From an uncultured Verrucomicrobia subdivision 3 bacterium (lineage in GTDB: Bacteria > Verrucomicrobiota > Verrucomicrobiia > Limisphaerales > UBA11358), in NCBI GenBank assembly GCA_903922735.1, contig CAIXUZ010000036.1, forward strand, positions 62,001 through 126,000: a stretch of DNA of 64,000 nucleotides, in the 5' to 3' direction. Position 1 is the stretch's first letter; each line of letters opens with the position of its first letter. The translations under genes were made by a program, and so were the position numbers. Below, one piece after another: positions 27,586 to 36,492 of this stretch. The notes below the pieces were generated by a model. That model ran no database searches. It saw only the letters and a list, made by a program, of their open reading frames with translations, and was not told the origin of the DNA.

Positions 27586-28026
27586 TCAACCCAGTTCAGC
27601 CAGCGCGTCCTCCACAGCGGCTTGAATCTTGCGCGGACCGTCGCCGCCCAGCTTCCGGTCCACTTCTTCCAGGCGGCGAATCAAGTCGAGAACTTCTTTC
27701 CGCGCATACGGGCCGCCCGCCGCAGCGCAAAAGTGTGTACGGCAACCGAACGGGCGGTTGGCGTAAATCAGGCAGCGGCCGGTTTCACGCTTGAGCAGCG
27801 AACAGGCGCCATCGGCGGATTCGGGAATTTCCTTGCGGCCGGTGGCGCGAAAACCTTTGGCCGCGACGAGCGCCTCGCCTTTGGTGAGCTGGGGCGTGAG
27901 CCCGGTGAGCTGGAACCGGCAGCATTCGGTACGCGCCTGACAGGAGCGCGCCAAAGGCCGCTTAGCCAGTTCCGCATACACCGCCCGGACTTCATCGAGG
28001 GCTTGTTGTAATTCTTCCCGCCGCAT
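27586..28026 (-). CDS. YkgJ-family cysteine-cluster protein
   Basis: 146 residues. Cysteines lie in SCQARTECCRF, GACSLL, GRCLIY, GCRTHFC, the pattern of the putative Zn/Fe-chelating YkgJ (CxxxxxxCC...) family, which has no fixed function. Convergent with engB, with 22 bases between the stops. Confidence 0.85.
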   Translation of the reverse strand: MRREELQQALDEVRAVYAELAKRPLARSCQARTECCRFQLTGLTPQLTKGEALVAAKGFRATGRKEIPESADGACSLLKRETGRCLIYANRPFGCRTHFCAAAGGPYARKEVLDLIRRLEEVDRKLGGDGPRKIQAAVEDALAELG

Positions 28027-28033
28027 TTTGTGT

Positions 28034-28062
28034 TAAAATTAAAAGATGCAGATTGATGCCAA
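28034..28062 (-). promoter_or_regulatory. Probable promoter of the YkgJ-like gene
   Basis: On the minus strand TTGGCA (28062-28057), 17-base spacer, ATTTTA (28039-28034), then seven bases to the ATG at 28026. This is the same short-leader layout as several plus-strand genes here. Confidence 0.45.
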
Positions 28063-28166
28063 AATGTCTCCGGGCAATCCAGTGAAAAAGCCGGCAGTTT
28101 TTTAACGTTCGGCGGCAAGGAATTTTTTTATTGGCGCGTTGCGGTGGATGCCTTATTTGTCTGGGG

Positions 28167-28892
28167 ATGAACCAACGTATTTTGCCGCTATTACTGGCAC
28201 TCACTATCACTTCCACCGTTCAACTCGCCGCCGCCGGCGACGCCAATACGCTCTCCGCCAAGGAAAAAGCCGCCGGCTGGCAATTGCTGTTTAACGGCAA
28301 AGACTTAAGCGGCTGGCACAATTTCAAGAAGGAGGGCGTCCGCCCCGGCTGGCAGGTGAAAGATGGTGCACTGATCTGCGTGGACCCGCACAACGCCGGC
28401 GACATCGTGACCTCGAACCAGTTCGACTGGTTCGAACTGCAACTGGATTACAACATCTCGGAGGCCGGCAACAGCGGCATCATGTATCACGTGACCGACG
28501 AGGGCAACGCAGCGTGGGCGACCGGTCCAGAATTCCAACTGGAGGACAACGTCAAGGCGGCGGACAAGATCCGTTGCGGCTGGCTTTACGGCTTGTATCA
28601 ACCGCCGGTGGACCCGAAGACCGGCGAAATACTCGATGCCACGAAACCCGTCGGCGAATGGAACCATGTGCGCCTGCTGATCTCGCCGGAGAAATGCGTG
28701 CATGAAATCAACGGCGTGAAATATTTTGAATACGTCCTTGGCAGCGAGGATTTCACGAACCGCGTGGCGAAGACGAAATTCGCCAAAATGCCGCTCTTTG
28801 CCAAATCCAATGTCGGCTATATCGCGCTCCAAGGCGATCACGGTTCGGTTTCATTCCGCAACATCAAGCTGCGCGCGCTCAAGACCCCTTAA
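28167..28892 (+). CDS. Exported DUF1080 (3-keto-disaccharide hydrolase-type) protein
   Basis: 241 residues from an ATG at 28167, which places a signal peptide first (to about residue 23). The remaining chain is one concanavalin-like DUF1080 domain: GWQLLFNGKDLSGWHNF, SNQFDWFELQLDYNISEAGNSGIMYHV, a TGPEFQLEDN metal/substrate strand and a closing VSFRNIKLR. The family includes 3-keto-glycoside hydrolases and is highly expanded in Verrucomicrobia and Planctomycetes. The frame opens 12 codons earlier, but that part would disturb the signal peptide. Confidence 0.87.
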   Translation: MNQRILPLLLALTITSTVQLAAAGDANTLSAKEKAAGWQLLFNGKDLSGWHNFKKEGVRPGWQVKDGALICVDPHNAGDIVTSNQFDWFELQLDYNISEAGNSGIMYHVTDEGNAAWATGPEFQLEDNVKAADKIRCGWLYGLYQPPVDPKTGEILDATKPVGEWNHVRLLISPEKCVHEINGVKYFEYVLGSEDFTNRVAKTKFAKMPLFAKSNVGYIALQGDHGSVSFRNIKLRALKTP

Positions 28893-28948
28893 ACCGCCAA
28901 GACGACAAGACCGCCCAGGGGGAAATCGGAGGCCAGAGGTCGGACCAG

Positions 28949-29192
28949 ACCACGGGACTGTGCTTATCCGGTTGCTTGCCAACTTGGGCGCAGATTGTTT
29001 TTTTGAAAATAGCCCAGCGCTTGAGCGCTGGGAAGCATGCCCCGCGTAACCGCAAGTCCCTTAGGGATGAAAGAACTTTTCTGCCGTCCTTCCGGGACTG
29101 GGCCGTTTCACACCCGCAAACCCAGCACTGAAGTGCTGGGCTATTCTCGGAAGATCGTATGGCCAGCAACCGGATAAGCATACCACGGGACT
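28949..29192. mobile_element. MITE-like element with 21-bp inverted repeats and 11-bp target duplication
   Basis: The terminal inverted repeats are 28961-28981 and 29160-29180, matching at 20 of 21 bases (TGCTTATCCGGTTGCT-T/G-GCCA). The 11-base sequence ACCACGGGACT lies directly outside both ends (28949-28959 and 29182-29192), as expected of a target-site duplication. The element is about 222 bases and has no transposase. Inside is a second inverted pair, 29008-29032 and 29121-29145 (AATAGCCCAGC.CTT.AG.GCTGGG), each of which is itself a hairpin. Duplications of 10-12 bases are known for IS4-type transposases, which would have to act in trans. Confidence 0.72.
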
Positions 29193-29954
29193 ACGGACGA
29201 CACAGAGAACAGAAACTTGAGACCACAACCATAAGCCATGTCGCGTTTTGTCGTGTCTTGTCGCGTTTTGGCGTTTTTGTCGCCTCTTTTCTGGCGTGCG
29301 CGGGGGCGACGGGTACCGAAGATGGAAGATGGCAGTTGTAAGATGGAGGCTGGTGAGCCACGGTTTCTTTACCAGACGGAGGGCGGATTGTTGTAAGTGG
29401 TTGATAGATCATCTAAAACTTTACCGGTTCTTTACCCTTTTTCATTTTTCAGATGGTAAAGTTTCAAAAGGAATCAGCGCCCCACCGATCCAGCCGGCCT
29501 TGGCCAACGGCGGGTGAAAGTGACCCGAGCGCACCAGACCGCACCAAACCGCACCAAAAAATTTAATTTTTAAGTTATCCAGGTTGCCGGGCGAAGGGGG
29601 CATGCTCCACCCGGGCAGCCCAGGACGCGCTGCGGGACAAAATCCAGATGTCAAAGAACGGCCACGCACGCCGCGCGGAAAACCGCCACCCGCCGCCGGC
29701 AAGGCAGCGCCAGAGAGACCGGCGGCAGGCGGGCCCCAGTTCCGAGGCCGCCGAACTAAGTGTATTATTATAATTAGATACATATATGTCAAGTGGTTTT
29801 TTATATATCCATGAACCGAGGTAAAAGGGGATCCTAAAGACGGGCGGCGGTGTAAACTTCCCCAGTTTCGGCTTGCCGCCTACCGCTTGCACCGCAGCCG
29901 TAACACTCCTCAAGCATGAACGATGTTTGAGGAAGTTCGGGAATAGTGTGGAGT

Positions 29955-30074
29955 ATGCATAGTAAAGAACTGACCCGAACTGACCCCTTTTCCCTTTTTC
30001 TGAACACCCTGGACAGCGTCGTCATCATTACCGTGCGCGAACAGGCGCAGACGCACGAGTTTAAGTTCGAATGA
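29955..30074 (+). CDS. Possible 39-residue small protein or gene remnant
   Basis: ATG at 29955 opens a 39-codon frame ending TGA at 30074. The second half (LNTLDSVVIITVREQ...HEFKFE) has normal amphipathic protein composition, while the first half is encoded by the GAACTGACCC tandem repeat. It could be the tail of a lost gene. No family recognised. Confidence 0.2.
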   Translation: MHSKELTRTDPFSLFLNTLDSVVIITVREQAQTHEFKFE

Positions 30075-30100
30075 ACGGTTAAATGCCGTGACTGGATTCT

Positions 30101-30115
30101 CCGGCCATAGGCCGG
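30101..30115. repeat. CCGGCC-ATA-GGCCGG palindrome beyond the large glycosidase gene
   Basis: A perfect 6-bp stem with a 3-base loop, 60 bases past the stop of the minus-strand gene ending at 30175. There is no T tract, so it is more likely a REP-type palindrome or mRNA-stabilising hairpin than a terminator. Confidence 0.4.
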
Positions 30116-30174
30116 ATGCTACAAGTGTTTGTCCCTTTCGCGTGGTGGGCGCGGTTCGCAGTCAACGGGAAACA

Positions 30175-33100
30175 TCACGGTGAGACGACGCGATAATAGC
30201 GGCAAGGGTAGCTGGTTCGATCAAAATTGGTGTGACTCCCGATTCCGCCGGCATTGAAAACATTCGTGTAGATGTCGTCCCAGTTTCCGCTCACAAGATT
30301 GGTGGTGGCTTGTAATCGGAATTGGCTGTTCGCCGTTCCCAAAATATTTAAGACCAGGCTGGCATTGGTCGTGGCGCCGGCCACATTCGTCCCGGAAACA
30401 ATTGATAGCACGATATTGCTGGTGGTGGTGGCCGGGCCGGCATTCGCGAGAACGATTTTCAAAGCCGGTCCCGCCCCACCCTCGTTGGCGGTGAGCTTCA
30501 GTCCGTCGGGCTGGACATCGCCCGGAGTCATGGCGGGCAAGGTGATGTCCCAGCGGGGGTCTTGCACCACCAGGATGGAGAAATCGGCATTAGCCTGGCT
30601 GCGCAGAAAGTCCGTCAAATCAATCAATTTTTCGGAGGCATTGGTGGTGCTGACCACGAGCTGGCCGACGATGCTGGCGTTGGTGCCCACGCCTTGAATG
30701 ACGCTGTTGAGGATATTTGAGCCGGCGGGAATATTTTGCTTGAGGTTCGGCGCGCTGCTCCAAGTGACGGTTGATTGGGACCAATTCGTGCTGTTCAGAA
30801 AATAAACGTGCGCCTGCGCCAGGCCATTGCCGGTGGCACAGGCGGCATTCAGGGAAAGCAGGGCAAAATCAAGGAGGTTGAAGTTGGTGACGGGCAGGTG
30901 AAATTTCAGGAGGACGGCGCTGCGGTTGGCGGCATTGGCGGGGTCGTTGCGCACCGTCAGCGTGGGCGCGGAATCGTAATGGACGGTGCGGTTGGTGCCA
31001 TCGCACACCTGGGCATTCTCCGTGGCGGAGATGACCTGTTCGGCTTGTTCCGGCCGGCTGGAAGCCGTGAGCAGCCAGATGGTATTGGAGTTTTGCAGGG
31101 CCGGAATGATCCCATTGGTCGGTCCGGGCAGCCATAGGAAGCCCGTCCCGTAATTGGTTTCGCTGACTTCCTCCAGCAGCAAAAGATTCCCCGCCGGCAG
31201 GTTCAAGGCGCTCAAGTCAAGGTTCAGGGAAACCGCGCCGGTCGAGTTGTTGACGGAATAAAGGTAATAACGCTGCGTCGCGGGGTTGTAGCTTGCCTGC
31301 GCCACCAGGTTCGTGGCCGGGCCGTTTGCCGGCACCGCCAACCGGCTGCGCCCGCGGGCGAACGCCTGGTTGAACAAGCGAAACACCTCGCCCGCCTTTG
31401 TAATGCCGCCGATGTTGTAGGGCGCGTTGTTGTTGTCAACGTAGTGCAGGGCATTTTTCAGGACCGGATAGTTGCCCGGCGTATTGGCCACCTGGCTGAA
31501 CATGAAGCAATACATCTCGCTGATGTTATTGGCCATCAAGCTGGCCGCGGTGGCGCCGAAGTAAGTGTATTCGCGCGGCATATCCAGGATGTTGGTGATC
31601 AGGTCGTAATTCCCCTCGGTGTAATTGTTGAATTCAGAGATGGCCACGGGCCATGGAGTTTCGGGAGCGATCGCGCCCTGGATGCCGGCAATGAGACTGG
31701 CCAGATCCATGCCGAATTGTCCGGCGGTCCGGCCGTCGCCATATTCATGGTAGTCGAACATTTGAACCAACGAGTAATTGGTGTCGGCGGGCGCAAAAAA
31801 ACCGTTATGCCGGTTGGTCAGCACCAGTTCGCCCCAGGTGGGAAAAGTGGCGACCCCGCTGGAGACCGGCGCGTGCAAGACGGGCGTCAGCGACTTGCCG
31901 TAAAGCCCGTTGACGTCCGACAGCGCCCGGGCAATGGCGTCCGCCGCCAGTTGCAGACGCAGCAAATAATCGGTCTGGGTCAGGTTGGTGGACAGATCCG
32001 GCTCATTATACATCTGGTAGGATTGCACATTAAAATTGCACCCCAAATAGAACGCCTCCGCATAATAATGATGCCAAACGCCCCACATCCCCGCCCAATC
32101 ATTGGTATCGGCGATGGGCATCCAAGCCGGATTGGCGGAAAATTGGGCGCACACCTGGATGCCCAGTCCTTGCAGGTAAGTCAAGGCGGGAGCCACAAAC
32201 AGGTGAACCAGCGGATTGGCGTTGTTGGTATTGAAGTTGTTCGTAATCACCTGCCAGTTGATATAATTCGTGTTGAATTGATTGGTATGCATCGCCGCGC
32301 GGCAGGCAAAAAAGGAAACCTGATTGCTCACGCCGGCCAGTTTGGCGGCATTGGTGATCACTTTGACAGGCTCAATGGCACTGGATAACCAAAAGACCCG
32401 CGCACCGGTCACCCCCGCGTAACGCCACCAATCCCGCGTGTTGCTGCCGGGATAAAAATGGCCGGTGTTGTAGCCAATCAATTGAGGCGTCGGGCCAAGG
32501 ATGTTAGTCTGGACCGCCAGGGTCACGTATTGACCCAGCGTAAAATTTCCCAGCGCGGTGATGCCGGTGGCGGTGTAATTCGGCGGGGAAACCGTCACCG
32601 GATAAGCCACAGCCGGCGTCCCCTGCTGGATAATCGCACCGTTGGCCGAAGACAGAAAATCGTTGGTGTTCAAAGTCAGGCTGCAGATGAAGGGATCGCC
32701 GCCAACCTGTGAAATAGCCCAGTAACGGTTCGTGAATGGGCTGACGCCGGCCGGCGGCAAACCGCCCAGGTTTGATTCGACCTGTTGCACCGTAACGGTG
32801 CTGACGCCGGTCAAGGCCGTATAACTTAACGTCACGGGACGATAACGCCCGCCTGCCCCGGTCGGAAAATTTTGCGCGCCAACCGTGTTGTAAATCATCG
32901 CCAACGGCCCGTTGACAAAGGCATTCGTCGCCCCCCCGGCAATGCTGCCGCCGGCCGCCAGGGTCAAGCCATTGCCCGCGGTGGTGGTCAACTGCCCGGA
33001 TAGCAGCGCCACGTTGGTGGCCATTACTCCCGCGCTCAAGGTGACGCCGACAGAATTGCTGATGCTCAAACTGTTCACATTCGTAGGCAACCCCGCCGTC

Positions 33101-33801
33101 ACCTGAGCCGACGTGCCGCAGAAAAAATAATTCGCCCCCGGACTCAAATTGACCGGCCCGATAAAATTGAAAGTGCCTGTGATGCCATTGATGATCCCGT
33201 TGGAATTGGCCGTTATCAGCGTGCTGCCGGGAGTGAGCGTAAAGGTGCAGAGGGAATTGCCATTGCCATTGACGACCTGGGTGCCGGTGATCAGGCTGCC
33301 GTTGTTGGTGTTGGCCTCGGTCGAATTATTGAGAAACTTCAACGCCGTCGTGAGCTTGGAAATATCCAGACTGGCCCCCGCCTGAATGGTCAACCGCAAC
33401 TTGCCGCTGGAGATATCGGCCGACCCGGCCCAGTAGCTGGTCCCAGCAAAGGTGAATTGATTTGCCGTGGTCGGGCTGAAAACGTGAATCGTTCCGGAAT
33501 TGGTCAGGTTGCCGGCCAACGTCAGCACACAGCGGTTGCTCGTCTCCGGACCGCCCACTTGCAGCGTCCCGCCACTGGCAATCGTCAGGGAACCGACGCC
33601 GGTGGTGTCCGCATTGGTCACGCTGAAACCATTTTGGATTACCACCGTGTCCGTGTTGGTGGGAATCCCCGTTGGCGTCCACGTCGCCGGGTTGGTCCAA
33701 TTGCCGCTGGCCGCACTCTTGTAAACCGTGGCCCATCCATTTTGCAGGCACCCCGCAAGCAGGAGAAACAGCACCGCGTGGCGAATGGCTTTTGCCTCCA
33801 T
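30175..33801 (-). CDS. Large exported modular glycosidase-like protein
   Basis: 1208 residues. Signal peptide to about residue 25. A beta-helical repeat region (about 26-435) opens with SGNWTNPATWTPTGIP, like the G8-type module. A TIM-barrel-like region (about 440-860) has QMYNEPD, a typical acid/base NEP motif, and later PVAISEFNNY, a plausible nucleophile Glu, as in clan GH-A enzymes. A CBM96/DNRLRE-like domain (about 935-1105) has TLTVRNDPANAANRSAVLLKF. The end is a C-terminal module closing CRYYRVVSP. It would hydrolyse an extracellular polysaccharide; the GH family and linkage cannot be fixed by eye. It appears monocistronic. Confidence 0.7.
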   Translation of the reverse strand: MEAKAIRHAVLFLLLAGCLQNGWATVYKSAASGNWTNPATWTPTGIPTNTDTVVIQNGFSVTNADTTGVGSLTIASGGTLQVGGPETSNRCVLTLAGNLTNSGTIHVFSPTTANQFTFAGTSYWAGSADISSGKLRLTIQAGASLDISKLTTALKFLNNSTEANTNNGSLITGTQVVNGNGNSLCTFTLTPGSTLITANSNGIINGITGTFNFIGPVNLSPGANYFFCGTSAQVTAGLPTNVNSLSISNSVGVTLSAGVMATNVALLSGQLTTTAGNGLTLAAGGSIAGGATNAFVNGPLAMIYNTVGAQNFPTGAGGRYRPVTLSYTALTGVSTVTVQQVESNLGGLPPAGVSPFTNRYWAISQVGGDPFICSLTLNTNDFLSSANGAIIQQGTPAVAYPVTVSPPNYTATGITALGNFTLGQYVTLAVQTNILGPTPQLIGYNTGHFYPGSNTRDWWRYAGVTGARVFWLSSAIEPVKVITNAAKLAGVSNQVSFFACRAAMHTNQFNTNYINWQVITNNFNTNNANPLVHLFVAPALTYLQGLGIQVCAQFSANPAWMPIADTNDWAGMWGVWHHYYAEAFYLGCNFNVQSYQMYNEPDLSTNLTQTDYLLRLQLAADAIARALSDVNGLYGKSLTPVLHAPVSSGVATFPTWGELVLTNRHNGFFAPADTNYSLVQMFDYHEYGDGRTAGQFGMDLASLIAGIQGAIAPETPWPVAISEFNNYTEGNYDLITNILDMPREYTYFGATAASLMANNISEMYCFMFSQVANTPGNYPVLKNALHYVDNNNAPYNIGGITKAGEVFRLFNQAFARGRSRLAVPANGPATNLVAQASYNPATQRYYLYSVNNSTGAVSLNLDLSALNLPAGNLLLLEEVSETNYGTGFLWLPGPTNGIIPALQNSNTIWLLTASSRPEQAEQVISATENAQVCDGTNRTVHYDSAPTLTVRNDPANAANRSAVLLKFHLPVTNFNLLDFALLSLNAACATGNGLAQAHVYFLNSTNWSQSTVTWSSAPNLKQNIPAGSNILNSVIQGVGTNASIVGQLVVSTTNASEKLIDLTDFLRSQANADFSILVVQDPRWDITLPAMTPGDVQPDGLKLTANEGGAGPALKIVLANAGPATTTSNIVLSIVSGTNVAGATTNASLVLNILGTANSQFRLQATTNLVSGNWDDIYTNVFNAGGIGSHTNFDRTSYPCRYYRVVSP

Positions 33802-33922
33802 GTTGATTCGGCGTCAGCCACTTCACCGGCCCAGCGTTTCCCGGTTATCCCGCAGCTCAATCGTCAAGCTGGGTTTTATTAAAAAAGACCGGCGGGTGAT
33901 GCTCATGGCCAATGAATAAAAC

Positions 33923-33943
33923 ATTTGCCGCCGGGCGGCAAAT
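33923..33943. promoter_or_regulatory. 21-base perfect inverted repeat upstream of the modular glycosidase gene
   Basis: ATTTGCCGCC-G-GGCGGCAAAT, about 120 bases upstream of the minus-strand start at 33801. With a one-base centre it cannot form a normal RNA loop at full length, so a binding site for a dimeric regulator is likelier. The rest of the gap 33802-34131 holds only this and the terminator-like hairpin at 34066-34105. Confidence 0.4.
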
Positions 33944-34065
33944 CTATAAGTGGCTCGGCGGTTTCCTAATTTCAAGGTGGCGTGCCTCGCGCTGCCAGGG
34001 GCGTCGGGGCGCAGTGCGGCTTGCCTCACCGCCGGCGGCACGCGCCGCAGAGGACGTAATGTTAA

Positions 34066-34105
34066 ATCAAACACTCCGCGCCGGCAGGAGCGCCGACGCG
34101 GAGTG
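34066..34105 (-). terminator. Terminator-like hairpin after the EF-hand gene
   Basis: On the minus strand CACTCCGCG (34105-34097) pairs perfectly with CGCGGAGTG (34080-34072), with an additional inner GC stem, followed by TTTGATTT. It lies 27 bases past the stop at 34132 and would end the whole 37882-34132 operon. Confidence 0.55.
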
Positions 34106-34131
34106 GCATCTATTCGCGGGTGAAAGGGGTC

Positions 34132-34545
34132 TCAGGCGCCCTGACCATGCCCGCCTTTGCCCCCGGAACCGCCGGCGCCACCGGCGCCACCTTTGCCCTG
34201 CCCGCCATTGCCACCCTGGCCCGAACCACCCTGCGGGCGATGGGACTTGAATTCCTCAAGGCTCAACACGCCATCGCCATTTTTGTCCATAGCCTTGAAG
34301 TTGGCTTCCGCCTTGGCCGGATCCTGTTGAGCCCGTTTGCTGGCTTTGAATTCATCAAGGCTCAATACGCCGTCGTTATTCGTATCAAGCTTCTTAAAGA
34401 TTTCTTCAGGGGTCGGCCGTTTCCCCTGACCAGCCCCCCCGGAACCGCCGGCACCGCCGGAGGTCGAACCGGACGGTTTGTCCTGGGCAATTGACAGCGT
34501 GGTGGCAACAGCCAGCAGGCTGATGGTCGCGATTACTGTTTTCAT
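34132..34545 (-). CDS. Exported EF-hand protein with glycine-rich tail
   Basis: 137 residues from an ATG at 34545 that begins a signal peptide (to about residue 20). Two canonical calcium-binding EF loops, DTNNDGVLSLDE (54-65) and DKNGDGVLSLEE (87-98). The last 35 residues are almost only Gly with Gln, Lys, Ser and His. The frame is open another 51 codons upstream, but that part overlaps the upstream gene and has no export signal at its front. Last gene of the minus-strand cluster; 64 bases separate it from the Spy-like gene. Confidence 0.83.
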   Translation of the reverse strand: MKTVIATISLLAVATTLSIAQDKPSGSTSGGAGGSGGAGQGKRPTPEEIFKKLDTNNDGVLSLDEFKASKRAQQDPAKAEANFKAMDKNGDGVLSLEEFKSHRPQGGSGQGGNGGQGKGGAGGAGGSGGKGGHGQGA

Positions 34546-34609
34546 GGTTATTTGATTGTTTGCAGGTTTTGTTATTTTGCGGGTGCCACAGTTTCGTTGA
34601 GCAGACGGT

Positions 34610-34993
34610 TCATTCAAGGGGCGGACGTTGCGGTTTCTGGCCATCGGGGCCGCCCTGGCTATCAGGACCACCCTGACCACCGGGGCCGCCCTGGCCACCG
34701 CGCTGCGGCGGGCGCATGTTTTTCATTTTTTCGAGCTGGTCCGGCGTCAGGATGCTTTCCAGCTTCGCCTTGGTCTCGGCTTCGAGCGCGGCTATCTTGG
34801 CCTTTTGTTCATCCGTCAATTTGAGCTGTTCCTGGGCCCGGGGCGGCAGCAGGTGAAATCCGGGCGGCTTGCCGGAGTTGCCTTCGCGTTGCGGCGGCCG
34901 CTGATCATTGGATGCCGGCGGCGCGTCTTGCGCCGTGAGGAGGCAGGTGGAGGCACCGAGTGCCAAGGCGAGGAGGGTGAGTTTTGTTTTCAT
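34610..34993 (-). CDS. Exported Spy/CpxP-like small protein with Gly/Pro-rich tail
   Basis: 127 residues with a signal peptide (to about residue 21). The centre, LTDEQKAKIAALEAETKAKLESILTPDQLEKM, is the LTxxQ-type helical hairpin of periplasmic stress proteins such as Spy and CpxP, which act as chaperones or metal-responsive regulators. The last 35 residues are a GGQGGP-type low-complexity tail. Confidence 0.72.
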   Translation of the reverse strand: MKTKLTLLALALGASTCLLTAQDAPPASNDQRPPQREGNSGKPPGFHLLPPRAQEQLKLTDEQKAKIAALEAETKAKLESILTPDQLEKMKNMRPPQRGGQGGPGGQGGPDSQGGPDGQKPQRPPLE

Positions 34994-35137
34994 AATTTAA
35001 TTTTCTTTGTTTCTTGTTTGTGGGTGTGAATCACTGTCACGCCCGAACTCTAGCACAGCCAACCTTAAGCAGACATGAAGCGAAATATTTTTTTGCGCGG
35101 CTGAAATTGAAACCCCGAAAAACGGTAACTTTTCATT

Positions 35138-36472
35138 TCAAAAGCCCGATCCATCGCTTCGTCCTAGCGGTCTGGGCCGGCCTGGACCGCCGGCGCCGGG
35201 CTTCGGGCGGGCGGACACGGCGGGCAACTCCGGTTTCAACCCGGCCAGCATGGCGGCGAGACGCTGCGCGATGTCAGAATGGCGAGTGAGCAAGTCGGTA
35301 GTCTCGCCGGGATCCGTGGCCACCTGGAACAGAGAGCGTTTACCGTCACTCGTCTCAATGAGCTTCCAGTCTCCGTCAAAAACGGCGAAGTCGGCGGCCG
35401 CGATGACAAACATTCCGCGATCCCGCACCCGCCCCGCCTGAAGAGCATCCCAGAGATTTTTGCCATCCAGCCGGGATGATTCTTTCACCGTCACACCCGC
35501 CGCCGCCGCCAGCGTGGGAAACAAATCATGAACCGCCAGCGGCTGCCGGCTGACAGTGCCGCCTTTGATCTGCCCGGGCCAGCGCAAGAGACACGGCATA
35601 CGGATGCCGCCCTCGAACACCGTGGACTTGCCGCCGCGCAACGGAGCGTTGCTCCCGCCGCCGCGCCCGCCCGCGCCGTTGTCGGAGAAGAACAAGACGA
35701 TCGTATTCTCACGCAAGCCCGATTCATCGAGCGCTGCGAGAATCCGGCCGATGGAAGTGTCCATGGCTTCGGTGACGGCGGCGTAAGTTGCCTCCGCCGG
35801 CCGGAGATTTTTATATTTAGCCACCAATTCCGCCGGCGCGCCGTGGGGGATGTGAACCGCATTGAAAGCGACCTCCATGAAGAACGGGTGCTTCACATCG
35901 CGCTGCTGCAATTGCCGGATGGCTTCACTGGCAAGCAGGTAGGTTGAGTAGCCTTCCTCGTTCAGGGTCTGGCCATCGCGCTGCCAGTCCAATTCGCCCC
36001 GCTGGTCGGTGTGCTTGAAATAATCTATCTGCGGGCCGAGAAAACCATAGAAATGGTCGAAGCCATGTTTCTGGGGCGTACCGGATCGGCCGAGATGCCA
36101 TTTGCCGATGAGCGACGTCCGATAGCCGGCGGAACGCAGCGCCTCGGGAAGGGTGGCGATTCGTTCCGGAAGATTCTGGCCCGGGCCGACGACATCCCCG
36201 ATGCCGAAGCGACGCGGCATCTGTCCCGTAAGCAACGCCGCACGCGTCGGACTGCAAACCGGGTAAGCATAGAAACGCTGCAATTCCACGCCGTCCTTCG
36301 CGAGCCGGTCCAGCTGCGGCGTGGGAATGTGCCCCTGGTGAAAACCCACATCGCCCCAGCCCAGATCGTCCGCGACAATCACGAGAAGGTTCGGCGCAGC
36401 CTTGCGTTCCTGGCCGTAGCCAATGCCGGCGCAACTGACGATTGCGGCAGCTAATAAAATGCGGGAATTCAT
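35138..36472 (-). CDS. Exported sulfatase (S1 family)
   Basis: 444 residues from an ATG at 36472 that opens a signal peptide (to about residue 20). ADDLGWGDVGF carries metal-binding Asp35/36. CSPTR at 73-77 is the CxPxR motif whose Cys becomes formylglycine, followed by AALLTGQMPRRFG. Sulfatases of this type remove sulfate esters from algal or host polysaccharides. An anaerobic-type maturase or formylglycine-generating enzyme must be encoded elsewhere. The C-terminus is an unusual Pro/Gly/Arg-rich tail, echoing its operon partners. The frame runs 65 codons further up, into the YHYH gene. Confidence 0.9.
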   Translation of the reverse strand: MNSRILLAAAIVSCAGIGYGQERKAAPNLLVIVADDLGWGDVGFHQGHIPTPQLDRLAKDGVELQRFYAYPVCSPTRAALLTGQMPRRFGIGDVVGPGQNLPERIATLPEALRSAGYRTSLIGKWHLGRSGTPQKHGFDHFYGFLGPQIDYFKHTDQRGELDWQRDGQTLNEEGYSTYLLASEAIRQLQQRDVKHPFFMEVAFNAVHIPHGAPAELVAKYKNLRPAEATYAAVTEAMDTSIGRILAALDESGLRENTIVLFFSDNGAGGRGGGSNAPLRGGKSTVFEGGIRMPCLLRWPGQIKGGTVSRQPLAVHDLFPTLAAAAGVTVKESSRLDGKNLWDALQAGRVRDRGMFVIAAADFAVFDGDWKLIETSDGKRSLFQVATDPGETTDLLTRHSDIAQRLAAMLAGLKPELPAVSARPKPGAGGPGRPRPLGRSDGSGF

Positions 36473-36492
36473 AATCAGTCTTGTGGGTTTGA

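Larger units (their letters stand above)
29193..30174. other. About 1 kb of largely non-coding, repeat-bearing DNA
   Basis: No convincing gene. It holds GTCGCGTTTTG-type repeats (29238-29275), an inverted pair AAACTTTACC/GGTAAAGTTT (29416-29425, 29455-29464), a triple 10-base repeat GCACCA(G/A)ACC (29532-29562), and an AT-rich island at 29755-29812 inside GC-rich sequence. On the minus strand that island reads TTGACA-14-TATAAT (or 17 to AATAAT), a good promoter pointing left into sequence with no clear frame. GAACTGACCC is repeated in tandem near 29968-29987. Confidence 0.5.

Noticed and set aside
29532-29562. A CRISPR-like array in the GCACCA repeats
   Set aside because: Units are about 10 bases with no spacers, so this is a short tandem repeat.
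29442-29792. 116-codon minus-strand frame in the gene-poor region
   Set aside because: It begins in the AT-rich promoter-like island, runs through GC-rich repeats and has no protein-like pattern; it probably belongs to the repeat itself.
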